Shown here piece after piece: positions 33,664 through 41,945 of a DNA stretch of 44,213 nucleotides (position 1 is the stretch's first letter; every line of letters starts with the position of its first letter). The notes beneath the pieces are model-generated. The model saw only the letters and a list, made by a program, of their open reading frames with translations. It ran no database searches and had not been told where the DNA came from. The stretch is from an uncultured Prevotellaceae bacterium (GTDB lineage: Bacteria > Bacteroidota > Bacteroidia > Bacteroidales > Bacteroidaceae): NCBI GenBank assembly GCA_946402905.1, contig CAMIYC010000027.1, positions 1 through 44,213 on the forward strand. The letters run 5' to 3'. A program made the translations under genes and the position numbers.

Positions 33664-34368
33664 ATGGAAATGAAAACAATCTTATTAGCCTTTTTAGGAC
33701 TTTTCACGGCCTCTGTCGTGAGTGCCCAGTCGTATGGTATACAGTGTGAGGATACTTGCAATCATATCCACGGACTGGACATGAGCCACTATCAGGGAGA
33801 CGTGTTCTGGGAGACACTCGGCAACAACAGCCACATGGCTTATGTCTACTTTAAGGCCACTGAAGGAAAAGAGACACAGGACGCCACCTACAAGCGTAAT
33901 ATCGAGCTGGCACACAAATACGGACTCAAGGTAGGTTCGTATCATTTTTATCATGCCAATGTGCCGCAGCAGTTACAACTGAAAAATTTTATGAGTCAGT
34001 GCCGGCCGGGAGACCAGGACCTGATTCCTATGATAGACATAGAAAAAAAGCCCAAAAACATGTCGACACATCAATTCTGCGACTCTCTGATGAAATTCTT
34101 AGTGCTCGTCGAAGAGGCTTATCATCAGAAGCCCCTCCTCTATACGGGAAAGAACTTTTACAACAATTATCTCCTGGGGAAAATCGACGATTACAAATTG
34201 ATGGTGGCACAGTATTCCGACAACGAGCCCGTGCTGGCCGACGAACGCGACTACATCATCTGGCAATATACAGGAAAAGGACGCATCAACGGTGTCAACA
34301 CCTATGTGGACAAAAGCCGCATTATGGGACAGCATTCTATGCGCGAGCTCCGTTTCAGGAGATGGTAG
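33664..34368 (+). CDS. Secreted GH25 lysozyme-like glycoside hydrolase
   Basis: A 234-residue protein; ATG 33670 gives the cleaner signal peptide (MKTILLAFLGLFTASVVSAQ), ATG 33664 adds two residues. The mature GH25 barrel has HGLDMSHYQGDVFWE near residue 36 (catalytic-side Asp), YVYFKATEGKETQD near 60, GLKVGSYHFYHA near 90, the catalytic DIEKK near 125 and IWQYTGKGRINGV near 200, so both acidic residues expected for the family are present. GH25 enzymes cut the MurNAc-GlcNAc bond of peptidoglycan. It may remodel the own wall or attack competitors; nothing indicates a phage origin. A zinc-ribbon membrane protein gene follows 45 bases later. Confidence 0.9.
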   Translation: MEMKTILLAFLGLFTASVVSAQSYGIQCEDTCNHIHGLDMSHYQGDVFWETLGNNSHMAYVYFKATEGKETQDATYKRNIELAHKYGLKVGSYHFYHANVPQQLQLKNFMSQCRPGDQDLIPMIDIEKKPKNMSTHQFCDSLMKFLVLVEEAYHQKPLLYTGKNFYNNYLLGKIDDYKLMVAQYSDNEPVLADERDYIIWQYTGKGRINGVNTYVDKSRIMGQHSMRELRFRRW

Positions 34369-34413
34369 CCGATACGGTAAACATTTTTATAGCATACAAA
34401 AACAGATAACTAT

Positions 34414-36120
34414 ATGGCCATTATAAAATGTCCGGAATGTGGACATCAAATCAGTGAAAAGGCGACGATATGCCCCAGTTGCGGGGTGGAGATCGACGGC
34501 AAGATAACTCGCTGTGTACACTGCGGCGAGGTCTATTTCAAAGCTGATGGCTTGTGCCCTAACTGCCATCGGCCTTATCAATCTGTCGGTGTGCTGGATG
34601 TCAGTGACAAGCAGGAAGATACTGAGCCAGAGGAGGAAGTCCTTCTCGATGAGCCCTCCACGGCAAAAGTAGCCCCTGTGGAGCCTGACGTGGACGACGA
34701 CCATGAAGACACAGACGAGGAGGAGGATCTGCAGGCTGTAGATACGGATGACGAAGCCACCCCCATATACGACGAACCTGCTCCTGACAAGTCAATGCCA
34801 GAGGAAGATACCCAGAATGAGTTTCTGATTCAGGATCCTTCAGACGCCACTTATACCGACACGGAAGAAACCGGCACAGAAAATGATGAAGAAGTGGCGG
34901 CTTCAGGGAAAGACACACCTGCCAAACGCAACTACATCCCACTGGTCGTATCATTGGCCATTACCGCCGTCATCGCTTCCATCTGTCTCTATTTCTACAA
35001 TGAAAGCAAAATGTCGAGAGAGATTCAAGCATACAATGCCGCCATGGAGAGTGGTGACATAGAAGCCATGCGTGATTTTTTGCTCAACTTCACCGATGCG
35101 ACCGACGAGCATCAAAGGGCTGTCAATGAAGCCATCGCCAGATTATCCAAGCAGGAACAAGACCTTTCCTTGGTTTTGGCCAACCGTGACAGGGAAGCCT
35201 TGCTAAGATATTTGAAAGAGTATCCAGAAAGCCCTCAGCAGTCAAAGATACTGGCACTGGTTGACACGCTGGATTGGGAAGAGGCCGTCAAAACCAACAC
35301 AAAGAAAGCTTACGACAAATACATTGCCGAGCATGCCAACGGTGCTTTCATCAAGGAGGCAAAAGACAAAGTGAGCATCAAGAAAATTGAGGCCACCGCA
35401 GAAGACGACGCTATGGCCCGCTCACTATTCAGGGAATTCTTCCTCAGTGTCAACGGTAATGATGCCGCACGCCTGACCCCGAATCTCAGCGACCAGGTCA
35501 CGTCTTTTATGAGCACTCCCAATCCTACCAAGGATGATATTATAGGATGGATGAAACGACAGCATGGAGAGGGTGTCTCCAGTGTCATCTGGAAACTCAA
35601 CGGCGACTATCAGATACAGAAGCGCGAACAGGGTGGCACCAAAGACTACACCATCGATTTCACTGCCAAGAAGACGGTAATACATACTGATGGCCGTGCC
35701 ACCTCTGAGCATTTCAAGATCAAGTCAAACGTCAATGGCAGCGGCAAGATCTCATCGATGGAAATGTCAAAGTATACTCCACAGCCTACAGACAATAGCA
35801 CAAATTCCACCAGCTCTTCGACAAGCAAGACTGGCAGCTCAAGCAAGGCTAGTAATACTAGTAGTTCTAGCAAGACTAGTAGCTCTAGCAAGACTAGTGG
35901 CTCTAGTAAGACTAGTAGTTCTAGCAATACTAGTAAGACTAGTAAGACTAGCAATACTAGTAAGCCAAACAACACCAGCAAGCCAAGCAACACCAGCAAG
36001 CCAAGCAACACCAGCAAGCCAAGCAATAACAGCAAGCCAAGCAATAACAGCAAGCCAAGCAATAACAGCAAGCCAAGCAATAACAGCAAGGCTTCTTCCA
36101 GCAAGGATCAAAAAAAATAG
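34414..36120 (+). CDS. Zinc-ribbon membrane protein with long Ser/Lys/Asn repeat tail
   Basis: A 568-residue protein, not assigned beyond domains. The N-terminus has two zinc-ribbon units: CPECGHQISEKATICPSCG (residues 5-23) and CVHCGEVYFKADGLCPNC (about 34-51). A long acidic linker (about 60-165) leads to one membrane helix (YIPLVVSLAITAVIASICLYFY, about 170-192). The external part (about 195-455) is first helical, then an NTF2-like fold (SLFREFFLSVNGNDAARL onward). The tail (about 460-568) is made of S/T/K repeats followed by seven 6-residue units KP[SN]N[TN]S. The zinc ribbons should be cytoplasmic and the tail outside. A terminator overlaps the stop. It may be cotranscribed with the GH25 lysozyme; a wall-related role is a guess. 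Confidence 0.8.
   Translation: MAIIKCPECGHQISEKATICPSCGVEIDGKITRCVHCGEVYFKADGLCPNCHRPYQSVGVLDVSDKQEDTEPEEEVLLDEPSTAKVAPVEPDVDDDHEDTDEEEDLQAVDTDDEATPIYDEPAPDKSMPEEDTQNEFLIQDPSDATYTDTEETGTENDEEVAASGKDTPAKRNYIPLVVSLAITAVIASICLYFYNESKMSREIQAYNAAMESGDIEAMRDFLLNFTDATDEHQRAVNEAIARLSKQEQDLSLVLANRDREALLRYLKEYPESPQQSKILALVDTLDWEEAVKTNTKKAYDKYIAEHANGAFIKEAKDKVSIKKIEATAEDDAMARSLFREFFLSVNGNDAARLTPNLSDQVTSFMSTPNPTKDDIIGWMKRQHGEGVSSVIWKLNGDYQIQKREQGGTKDYTIDFTAKKTVIHTDGRATSEHFKIKSNVNGSGKISSMEMSKYTPQPTDNSTNSTSSSTSKTGSSSKASNTSSSSKTSSSSKTSGSSKTSSSSNTSKTSKTSNTSKPNNTSKPSNTSKPSNTSKPSNNSKPSNNSKPSNNSKPSNNSKASSSKDQKK
35857..36087 (+). repeat. Tandem repeat array: twelve 9-bp units, then seven 18-bp units
   Basis: From 35857 to 35964 run units of the form ACTAGTAGT or TCTAGCAAG. 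From 35962 to 36087 run seven copies of AAGCCAAGCAACACCAGC or AAGCCAAGCAATAACAGC. Unit lengths are multiples of three, so copy changes keep the frame. The repeated SpeI-type hexamer ACTAGT and the abrupt change of repeat type are striking. Large antisense frames here are leucine-rich artefacts. Confidence 0.9.
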
Positions 36121-36142
36121 CCGCTAATCGCGGCTATTTTTT
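36112..36142. terminator. Bidirectional terminator between the zinc-ribbon gene and dnaJ
   Basis: A perfect 13-bp stem (36112-36124 with 36130-36142), loop TAATC, with A and T runs on the two sides. It overlaps the TAG of the zinc-ribbon gene and reaches into the stop codon of the convergent dnaJ gene, so one hairpin ends both transcripts. Confidence 0.9.
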
Positions 36143-36806
36143 AGCTATCTCTCAATTCCCTGATTAGCTGCCTCTGACGTTCTGTCAGATGAGTCGGCAG
36201 TTTGACACGGTACGTGATGATCAAATCACCATAAGTACCGTTACCACGGTCGAAACCTTTTCCTCTTAACCTCACTTTCGTGCCATTTTGCGTCTCAGGC
36301 TTTACTTTGAGCTTGATCTTGGCACCTGTACTCAGGGTGAACACAATATCACCCCCCAGCAAAGCGGTATAAAGGTCGATGTCGATCGTGGCATTCATCT
36401 CGCCCGAGTGCTCCTGACGTGACGCACGAGACTGACCACGCCCGCTCCTTCCGAAAATCTGCTCGAAGAAGCTACTGAATCCACCGCCACCGCCAGAGAA
36501 GACGTTGAAATCAAAACCCTCAAATGGCGAGCCTCCCCCACCCGACTGCCCAAACGGGCCTCCGCTTTGGAAGGCGTCAGCCTGACGCCACTGCTCTCCA
36601 TACTGGTCATATTTCTTACGCTTCTCGGGATCACCGATCACTTCATAAGCCTCGTTCAAAGCCTGGAACTTAGCTTTGGCCTTAGGGTCATCCGGATGCA
36701 AATCCGGATGAAACTGCTTTGCTCTCTTCAGATAGGCCTTCTTCACGTCGGCCTGGGGTATGTTTTTGTCCACACCTAAAATCTTGTAATAATCTATAAA
36801 TGCCAT
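36141..36806 (-). CDS. Short DnaJ-domain cochaperone (CbpA-like)
   Basis: A 221-residue protein from ATG 36806. The J-domain (residues 3-70) has the HPD motif in [12 protein letters not shown] and the final YDQYGEQW. A Gly/Phe-rich linker (about 80-130; [19 protein letters not shown]) follows. Only about 85 residues of the substrate-binding region remain ([19 protein letters not shown] to the end), with the single turn [21 protein letters not shown]; there is no zinc-finger. CbpA has two such beta domains and about 300 residues, so this is a short form with one. It should stimulate Hsp70 (DnaK). The start is preceded by a rare AGGAGG site. It converges with the zinc-ribbon gene. Confidence 0.88.
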   Translation of the reverse strand: MAFIDYYKILGVDKNIPQADVKKAYLKRAKQFHPDLHPDDPKAKAKFQALNEAYEVIGDPEKRKKYDQYGEQWRQADAFQSGGPFGQSGGGGSPFEGFDFNVFSGGGGGFSSFFEQIFGRSGRGQSRASRQEHSGEMNATIDIDLYTALLGGDIVFTLSTGAKIKLKVKPETQNGTKVRLRGKGFDRGNGTYGDLIITYRVKLPTHLTERQRQLIRELRDS

Positions 36807-36815
36807 AATCAACTA

Positions 36816-36821
36816 CCTCCT
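36816..36821 (-). promoter_or_regulatory. Strong Shine-Dalgarno site (AGGAGG) before dnaJ
   Basis: AGGAGG on the minus strand, 9 bases before ATG 36806. Genes of this phylum mostly do without such sites, and no other gene in the window has one this strong. It also fixes the start at 36806 instead of the TTG at 36812. Confidence 0.75.
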
Positions 36822-36998
36822 TTCCATTTTAGGATTAACAAAAACTGTTCCTTTTTTAACTCATCACACGTGACAGGTCAATATGTCAGTGGGGCTGCCA
36901 TCACATCTTTTTTAGTTAATAATCATTAAACAAAAGAAATTCAGGCATTTGATGGAAATAAAAAAGGGAAGACAAGCCGATATTTCGATAAAAATTAG

Positions 36999-37006
36999 TA
37001 ATTTTG
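36999..37006 (+). promoter_or_regulatory. -7 box of the rpsA promoter
   Basis: TAATTTTG, a full match. The leader of about 58 bases is extremely AT-rich with one small stem (ATAAAGT-CAA-ACTTTAT), fitting a ribosomal-protein gene in this phylum. Confidence 0.6.
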
Positions 37007-37070
37007 CGCCCGATTATCAAACACACATAAAGTCAAACTTTATTAATTTACAATTTTATTTATTAATTTT

Positions 37071-38843
37071 ATGTCAAACTTAAAAAATGTACAGCCGCTC
37101 GATGACTTCAACTGGGAAGAATTTGAGAATGGCAGTATCACCAACGTCAGCAAAGAAGACCTCGAGAAGGCCTACGACGAAACCCTTAACAAAGTCAGCG
37201 AGCACCAGGTCGTTGACGGCAAAGTAATCTCATTTGACAAGAAGGAAGTTGTTGTCAATATCGGTTACAAGAGCGACGGTATCATCCCCGCCAGCGAATT
37301 CCGCTACAATCCCGACCTGAAGGTGGGCGATATTGTAGAGGTATATGTAGAAAATCAAGAAGACAAGAAAGGTCAGCTGATCCTCTCTCACAAGAAGGCT
37401 CGCCTGAGCAAGAGCTGGGAGCGTGTCAACGCAGCTCTTGACAATGAGGAAGTCATCCAGGGCTACATCAAGTGCCGCACCAAGGGTGGCATGATTGTAG
37501 ACGTATTTGGAATCGAGGCATTCCTGCCGGGAAGTCAGATTGACGTTCATCCTATACGCGACTACGATGTGTTCGTAGGCAAGACCATGGAATTCAAGGT
37601 GGTAAAGATCAACCAGGAGTTCCGCAATGTTGTTGTCTCACACAAAGCTCTTATCGAAGCCGAGCTCGAAGCTCAGAAGAAAGAGATTATCAGCAAGCTC
37701 GAGAAGGGTCAGATCCTCGAAGGTACCGTCAAGAACATCACCTCTTATGGTGTATTTGTCGACCTCGGCGGTGTCGACGGACTCATCCACATCACAGACC
37801 TGTCTTGGGGCCGCGTGAGCGATCCGAAGGAAGTAGTCTCTCTCGACCAGAAGATCAATGTCGTTATCCTCGATTTCGACGACGAGAAGAAGCGCATCGC
37901 ACTCGGTCTGAAGCAGCTCACTCCACATCCATGGGATGCTCTCGACGAGAACCTGAAGGTGGGCGACCACGTGAAGGGCAAAGTGGTGGTGATCGCCGAC
38001 TACGGAGCATTCGTAGAGATCGCTCCGGGCGTAGAAGGCCTGATCCACGTCTCAGAGATGAGCTGGAGCCAGCACCTGCGTTCTGCCCAGGAGTTCATGC
38101 ACGTGGGCGACGAGGTAGAGGCTGTTATCCTGACACTCGACCGCGAGGAGCGCAAGATGTCTCTCGGCATCAAGCAGCTCAAAGAAGACCCATGGGAGGC
38201 TATCGAAGAGAAATATCCTATCGGTTCAAAGCACACCGCCAAAGTGCGTAACTTCACCAACTTCGGTATCTTCGTAGAGCTGGAGGAAGGTGTCGACGGT
38301 CTGATCCACATCAGCGACCTCTCCTGGACCAAGAAGGTGAAGCATCCTTCAGAGTTCACACAGGTGGGTGCCGAGATCGACGTCGTCGTGCTCGAGATAG
38401 ACAAGGAGAACCGTCGTCTGAGCCTTGGCCACAAGCAGCTCGAAGACAATCCTTGGGATACCTATGAGACTCTCTACACTCCAGGCAGCGTGCACACCGG
38501 CAAGATCACTGAGCTGATGGACAAAGGCGCCGTCATCGCCCTTAATGAGGGTGGCGAAGGCTTTGCCACACCAAAGCATCTGGTGAAGGAAGACGGCACA
38601 CAGGCTCAGCAGGGCGAGGAACTCCCATTCAAAGTGATTGAGTTTGTCAAGGAGACCAAGCGCATCATCCTCTCACACAGCCGCACCTTTGAGGAGGCTA
38701 AGGATGAGAAGAAGGCTCCACGCAAGCATACCGCTTCTAAGAAAGAAGAGACCCCGACCGTCAACAATGTCGCAGCCGGTACTACCCTCGGCGACCTCGA
38801 CGCTCTGGCTGCTCTGAAAGCCAAGATGGAAAAAGGCGAATAA
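37071..38843 (+). CDS. rpsA: 30S ribosomal protein S1
   Basis: A 590-residue RNA-binding protein with six S1 (OB-fold) repeats at about residues 45-110, 127-195, 212-282, 299-369, 386-457 and 474-540. The third to fifth contain the most regular repeats, such as GVFVDLGGVDGLIHITDLSW, GAFVEIAPGVEGLIHVSEMSW and GIFVELEEGVDGLIHISDLSW. S1 binds mRNA on the small ribosomal subunit. The last ~45 residues are Lys/Ala-rich and probably disordered. Codon use is noticeably more uniform than that of the neighbours, as expected for a highly expressed gene. It is a single-gene unit with promoter and strong terminator. Confidence 0.97.
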   Translation: MSNLKNVQPLDDFNWEEFENGSITNVSKEDLEKAYDETLNKVSEHQVVDGKVISFDKKEVVVNIGYKSDGIIPASEFRYNPDLKVGDIVEVYVENQEDKKGQLILSHKKARLSKSWERVNAALDNEEVIQGYIKCRTKGGMIVDVFGIEAFLPGSQIDVHPIRDYDVFVGKTMEFKVVKINQEFRNVVVSHKALIEAELEAQKKEIISKLEKGQILEGTVKNITSYGVFVDLGGVDGLIHITDLSWGRVSDPKEVVSLDQKINVVILDFDDEKKRIALGLKQLTPHPWDALDENLKVGDHVKGKVVVIADYGAFVEIAPGVEGLIHVSEMSWSQHLRSAQEFMHVGDEVEAVILTLDREERKMSLGIKQLKEDPWEAIEEKYPIGSKHTAKVRNFTNFGIFVELEEGVDGLIHISDLSWTKKVKHPSEFTQVGAEIDVVVLEIDKENRRLSLGHKQLEDNPWDTYETLYTPGSVHTGKITELMDKGAVIALNEGGEGFATPKHLVKEDGTQAQQGEELPFKVIEFVKETKRIILSHSRTFEEAKDEKKAPRKHTASKKEETPTVNNVAAGTTLGDLDALAALKAKMEKGE

Positions 38844-38873
38844 TAACGCCATCTTTCATAATTATTGTTATTT

Positions 38874-38908
38874 ATGACCTGCCTACCCATAGGCAGGTCA
38901 TTTTTTTT
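38874..38908 (+). terminator. Intrinsic terminator of rpsA
   Basis: An 11-bp perfect stem (ATGACCTGCCT with AGGCAGGTCAT), a 6-base loop and eight T. It lies 31 bases after the rpsA stop. Confidence 0.93.
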
Positions 38909-38969
38909 CATGATGAAACACCATCGATAAAACATGAAACAGATTCTGTCAAATAAGGATGGAAAATAT

Positions 38970-39000
38970 TTTGCGCTTTCCAAGATTTGCAGTACCTTTG
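38970..39000 (+). promoter_or_regulatory. Promoter of the uxuA-uxuB operon
   Basis: TTTG (38970-38973), a 19-bp spacer and TACCTTTG (38993-39000). The leader is about 40 bases. No inverted-repeat operator of the GntR type was recognised nearby. Confidence 0.7.
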
Positions 39001-39046
39001 CTTGAAAACCAAACATATAGCAGAAAAACATTAACAACACTTTTTT

Positions 39047-40279
39047 ATGGAAAGAACATGGAGATGGTTTGGCAAGAAAGATAAGATCACACTTGCCATG
39101 CTGAAACAGATTGGAGTGGAAGGCATTGTCACCGCACTGCACGACGTTCCACTCGGCGAAGTATGGACACGGGAGAAAATACGTGACCTGCGGGAGTATA
39201 TCGAAAGCTATGGGATGAGATGGTCGGTCGTAGAGAGCCTGCCCGTAGTGGAGACCATCAAATACGGAGGCCCAGACAGGGAAGAACAGATAGAAGTCTA
39301 CAAAGAGAGTCTGCGCAACTTGTCGGCCGAAGGCATACACTGCATCTGTTACAATTTCATGCCTGTGTTAGACTGGGCTCGTACCGACTTGCTTCATGCC
39401 AACCCCAACGGCTCCTCCAACCTCTATTTCTCGTATGCCGAATTTGCATATTTCGACATCTATATTCTCAAGCGCGAGGGTGCGCGTGAGGAGTGGGCCC
39501 GATTCCGCTTCCCTGAGGGGGTGGGCCAAGGACGAAATGTGCTGGCAGAGGCTGACGAACTGGCCAAAACAATGACACCTGAGCGTGACCATCAGCTTGT
39601 AGAGAATATTGTCATCAAGACACAGGGCTTCGTTTCGGGCAATTTCAAAGAGGGCGACGAGCATCCTCTGGAGCTATTCCACCAACTGCTTGACAAATAT
39701 AAAGGCATAGACAAGAAACAGTTGCGTGCCAATATGAAATATTTTCTCGAAGCCATCATGCCCGTCTGCGAAGAATGCGGCATGAACATGTGCGTGCATC
39801 CAGACGACCCGCCAATCGAGATACTCGGACTGCCACGCATCGTCAGGACGGAAGAAGACATACAGTGGTTTCTCGATGCCGTGCCCAACAAGCACAACGG
39901 CCTGACGTTCTGCGCAGGTTCGCTCAGTGCAGGTGCTTACAACAATGTGGTGGAGATGGCCGAGAAGTTCGCCTCACGCACCCACTTCGTACATCTGCGT
40001 TCGTGCCATATCTTCCCCAATGGCGACTTCACCGAGGCCAGCCATTTAGGCGGACGAGCCGACATCATTCAACTGGCGCGTATCTTTGAGAAGGAGAACC
40101 CGTCACTCCCCATGCGTGTAGATCATGGAATGACCATGCTCGGAGACGAAGACCGCGGATACAACGCCGGGTATTCATTCCTTGGCAGGATGTTCGCACT
40201 CGGACAAGTGCAGGGCATACTCGCCACCGTGGACCGTGAGTTAGGCATAGAATACAAACAACCAGGATTTTTTGACTAA
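39047..40279 (+). CDS. uxuA: Mannonate dehydratase
   Basis: A 410-residue TIM-barrel enzyme. It begins METWRWFG-like (MERTWRWFGKKDKITLAMLK) and has GVEGIVTALHDVPLGEVW near residue 23, CYNFMPVLDWARTDL near 100, NMCVHPDDPPIEILGLPRIV near 244-263, FCAGSLSAG near 288, and HLRSCHIFPNGDFTEA and MRVDHGMTMLGDE in the last third; His and Cys residues in these segments hold the metal. It converts D-mannonate to 2-keto-3-deoxygluconate in glucuronate breakdown. It is the first gene of an operon with uxuB (4-base gap). Length is normal (about 395-410). Confidence 0.96.
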   Translation: MERTWRWFGKKDKITLAMLKQIGVEGIVTALHDVPLGEVWTREKIRDLREYIESYGMRWSVVESLPVVETIKYGGPDREEQIEVYKESLRNLSAEGIHCICYNFMPVLDWARTDLLHANPNGSSNLYFSYAEFAYFDIYILKREGAREEWARFRFPEGVGQGRNVLAEADELAKTMTPERDHQLVENIVIKTQGFVSGNFKEGDEHPLELFHQLLDKYKGIDKKQLRANMKYFLEAIMPVCEECGMNMCVHPDDPPIEILGLPRIVRTEEDIQWFLDAVPNKHNGLTFCAGSLSAGAYNNVVEMAEKFASRTHFVHLRSCHIFPNGDFTEASHLGGRADIIQLARIFEKENPSLPMRVDHGMTMLGDEDRGYNAGYSFLGRMFALGQVQGILATVDRELGIEYKQPGFFD

Positions 40280-40283
40280 AACT

Positions 40284-41870
40284 ATGAAACTGACAGACAT
40301 CTTAAAAAAGGATTTCGACGCCTCTGAGTGGGAGGCCAAAGGATACCAGCTCCCAAAGTTTGACAGAGCCGAAGTGGCCAGGAAGACTCACGACGCTCCC
40401 ACATGGGTGCACTTCGGCGGCGGCAACATTTTCAGGGCTTTCCCGGCCGCCATACTTAACGACGCCCTCAATACAGGCAAATACGACCGTGGTGTCATCG
40501 TGGCCGAGACTTTCGACTTCGAAGTCATCGACAAAGCTTACGCGCCCTATGACAACCTGTCTTTGCTCGTCAGCCTACAGTCTACGGGCACCATCGAAAA
40601 GAAAGTGATCGCATCGGTGACCGAGGCGCTTAAAGCAGACTATCAGTTTGCCGACTGGCAGCGTCTGAAGGAAATCTTCCGAGCCCCGTCGCTCCAGATG
40701 ATATCCTTCACTATCACCGAGAAAGGATACAGCGTGTCGCCCAATGACCTGGAGCGCGGTTTGCAGCCGGTGCTGGCCATGGGCAAAGTGACCGCCCTGC
40801 TCTATGAGCGCTACCAGGCCGGACAGCTGCCGCTGACCATTCAGAGTATGGACAACTGTTCGCACAATGGCGACAAAGTAAAAGCCGGCGTTTTCGCCTA
40901 TGCCGAGAGATGGGTTTCCGACGGCATCATTCCATCCGCTTTCCTCGACTATCTCAAGGATGAGACCAAAATCACTTTCCCCTGGTCGATGATCGACAAG
41001 ATCACGCCGCGCCCACATCAGAAAGTGCAGGAGATGCTCGCCAAGGACGGGTTTGAGGACAACAATTACATCGAAACCGAGAAGCATACCTTCACGGCTC
41101 CCTTCGTCAATGCCGAGGAGGTGCAATATCTTGTTATCGAAGACCATTACACCAACGGCAGACCGCCACTCGATCTCGGCGGTGCGCTCTACACCACACG
41201 TGAGACCGTTGACAAAGTGGAGACGATGAAGGTGACCACATGTCTCAACCCGCTCCACACCGCCATGTCTATTTACGGATGCCTGCTGGGATACACACTG
41301 ATCTCTGCGGAAATGGCCGACGAAGACTTGCGCGCATTTATCCAGAAGATAGGCTACATGGAAGCCATGCCTGTGGTGACGGATCCCGGAGTGCTCAACC
41401 CGTATGAGTTTATCGGAGCTGTCATCAACCGCAGACTGCCCAATCCCTTTATGCCCGACGCGCCACAGCGCATCGCCATGGACACCAGTCAGAAACTCCC
41501 CATCCGCTTTGGCGAGACCATCAAGAAATACCTGGCCCGCGGACTCGACATGGACAATCTGCAACTGATACCACTCACACTCGCCGGATACGCTCGCTAC
41601 CTGAAAGGCATCAAAGACGACGGCACACCGTTTGAGCCATCGCCCGACCCCATGCTCGACGAGCTGATGGCCATCGTGGCTCCACTGGAGGTGGGCAAGA
41701 CCGACCAGGACTATTCATGCCTGCGACAGCTCTACAGCCGCAAAGATGTCTTCGGACTCAATCTTTACGAGGCAGGGCTTGGCGAGCAGATTGAGGGGAT
41801 GGTCAAAGAATTGTATGCCGGCTATGGCGCCGTGCGCACGACACTCCACAAATACGTCAAGGCGAGATGA
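40284..41870 (+). CDS. uxuB: Fructuronate reductase (mannitol dehydrogenase family)
   Basis: A 528-residue NAD-dependent polyol dehydrogenase from ATG 40284; a TTG at 40272 would overlap uxuA. The nucleotide-binding region starts WVHFGGGNIFRAFPAAIL near residue 43, the catalytic Lys-containing signature NCSHNGDKVKAGVF is near 195, and the C-terminal helical domain has IPLTLAGYARYLKGI near 430. It reduces D-fructuronate to D-mannonate, the substrate of UxuA. The 4-base gap to uxuA shows one operon. Mannitol dehydrogenase is the family alternative, but the neighbour decides for fructuronate reductase. It ends before a strong terminator. Confidence 0.92.
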   Translation: MKLTDILKKDFDASEWEAKGYQLPKFDRAEVARKTHDAPTWVHFGGGNIFRAFPAAILNDALNTGKYDRGVIVAETFDFEVIDKAYAPYDNLSLLVSLQSTGTIEKKVIASVTEALKADYQFADWQRLKEIFRAPSLQMISFTITEKGYSVSPNDLERGLQPVLAMGKVTALLYERYQAGQLPLTIQSMDNCSHNGDKVKAGVFAYAERWVSDGIIPSAFLDYLKDETKITFPWSMIDKITPRPHQKVQEMLAKDGFEDNNYIETEKHTFTAPFVNAEEVQYLVIEDHYTNGRPPLDLGGALYTTRETVDKVETMKVTTCLNPLHTAMSIYGCLLGYTLISAEMADEDLRAFIQKIGYMEAMPVVTDPGVLNPYEFIGAVINRRLPNPFMPDAPQRIAMDTSQKLPIRFGETIKKYLARGLDMDNLQLIPLTLAGYARYLKGIKDDGTPFEPSPDPMLDELMAIVAPLEVGKTDQDYSCLRQLYSRKDVFGLNLYEAGLGEQIEGMVKELYAGYGAVRTTLHKYVKAR

Positions 41871-41890
41871 TACTCCCGCTTCTTATCATA

Positions 41891-41918
41891 AAAGGTGGCT
41901 TTAAAGCCACCTTTTTTA
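41891..41918. terminator. Terminator between uxuB and the convergent GH43 gene
   Basis: A perfect 13-bp palindrome (AAAAGGTGGCTTT with AAAGCCACCTTTT) followed by further T. The effective loop is small (TTTAAA). It can work in both directions. Confidence 0.88.
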
Positions 41919-41945
41919 TATTGTCTTCGAATTCTTGCGTTTCTG

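Noticed and set aside
35646..36111. Long antisense frames encoding leucine-rich (LLLLGLL) and AVIAWL repeats
   Set aside because: They are the mirror image of the tandem repeat tail of the zinc-ribbon gene; the sense frame continues a clear domain protein and ends at a terminator.
40575..41564. A 329-codon minus-strand frame opposite uxuB
   Set aside because: uxuB is intact with family motifs and operon context; the antisense frame is a consequence of codon bias.
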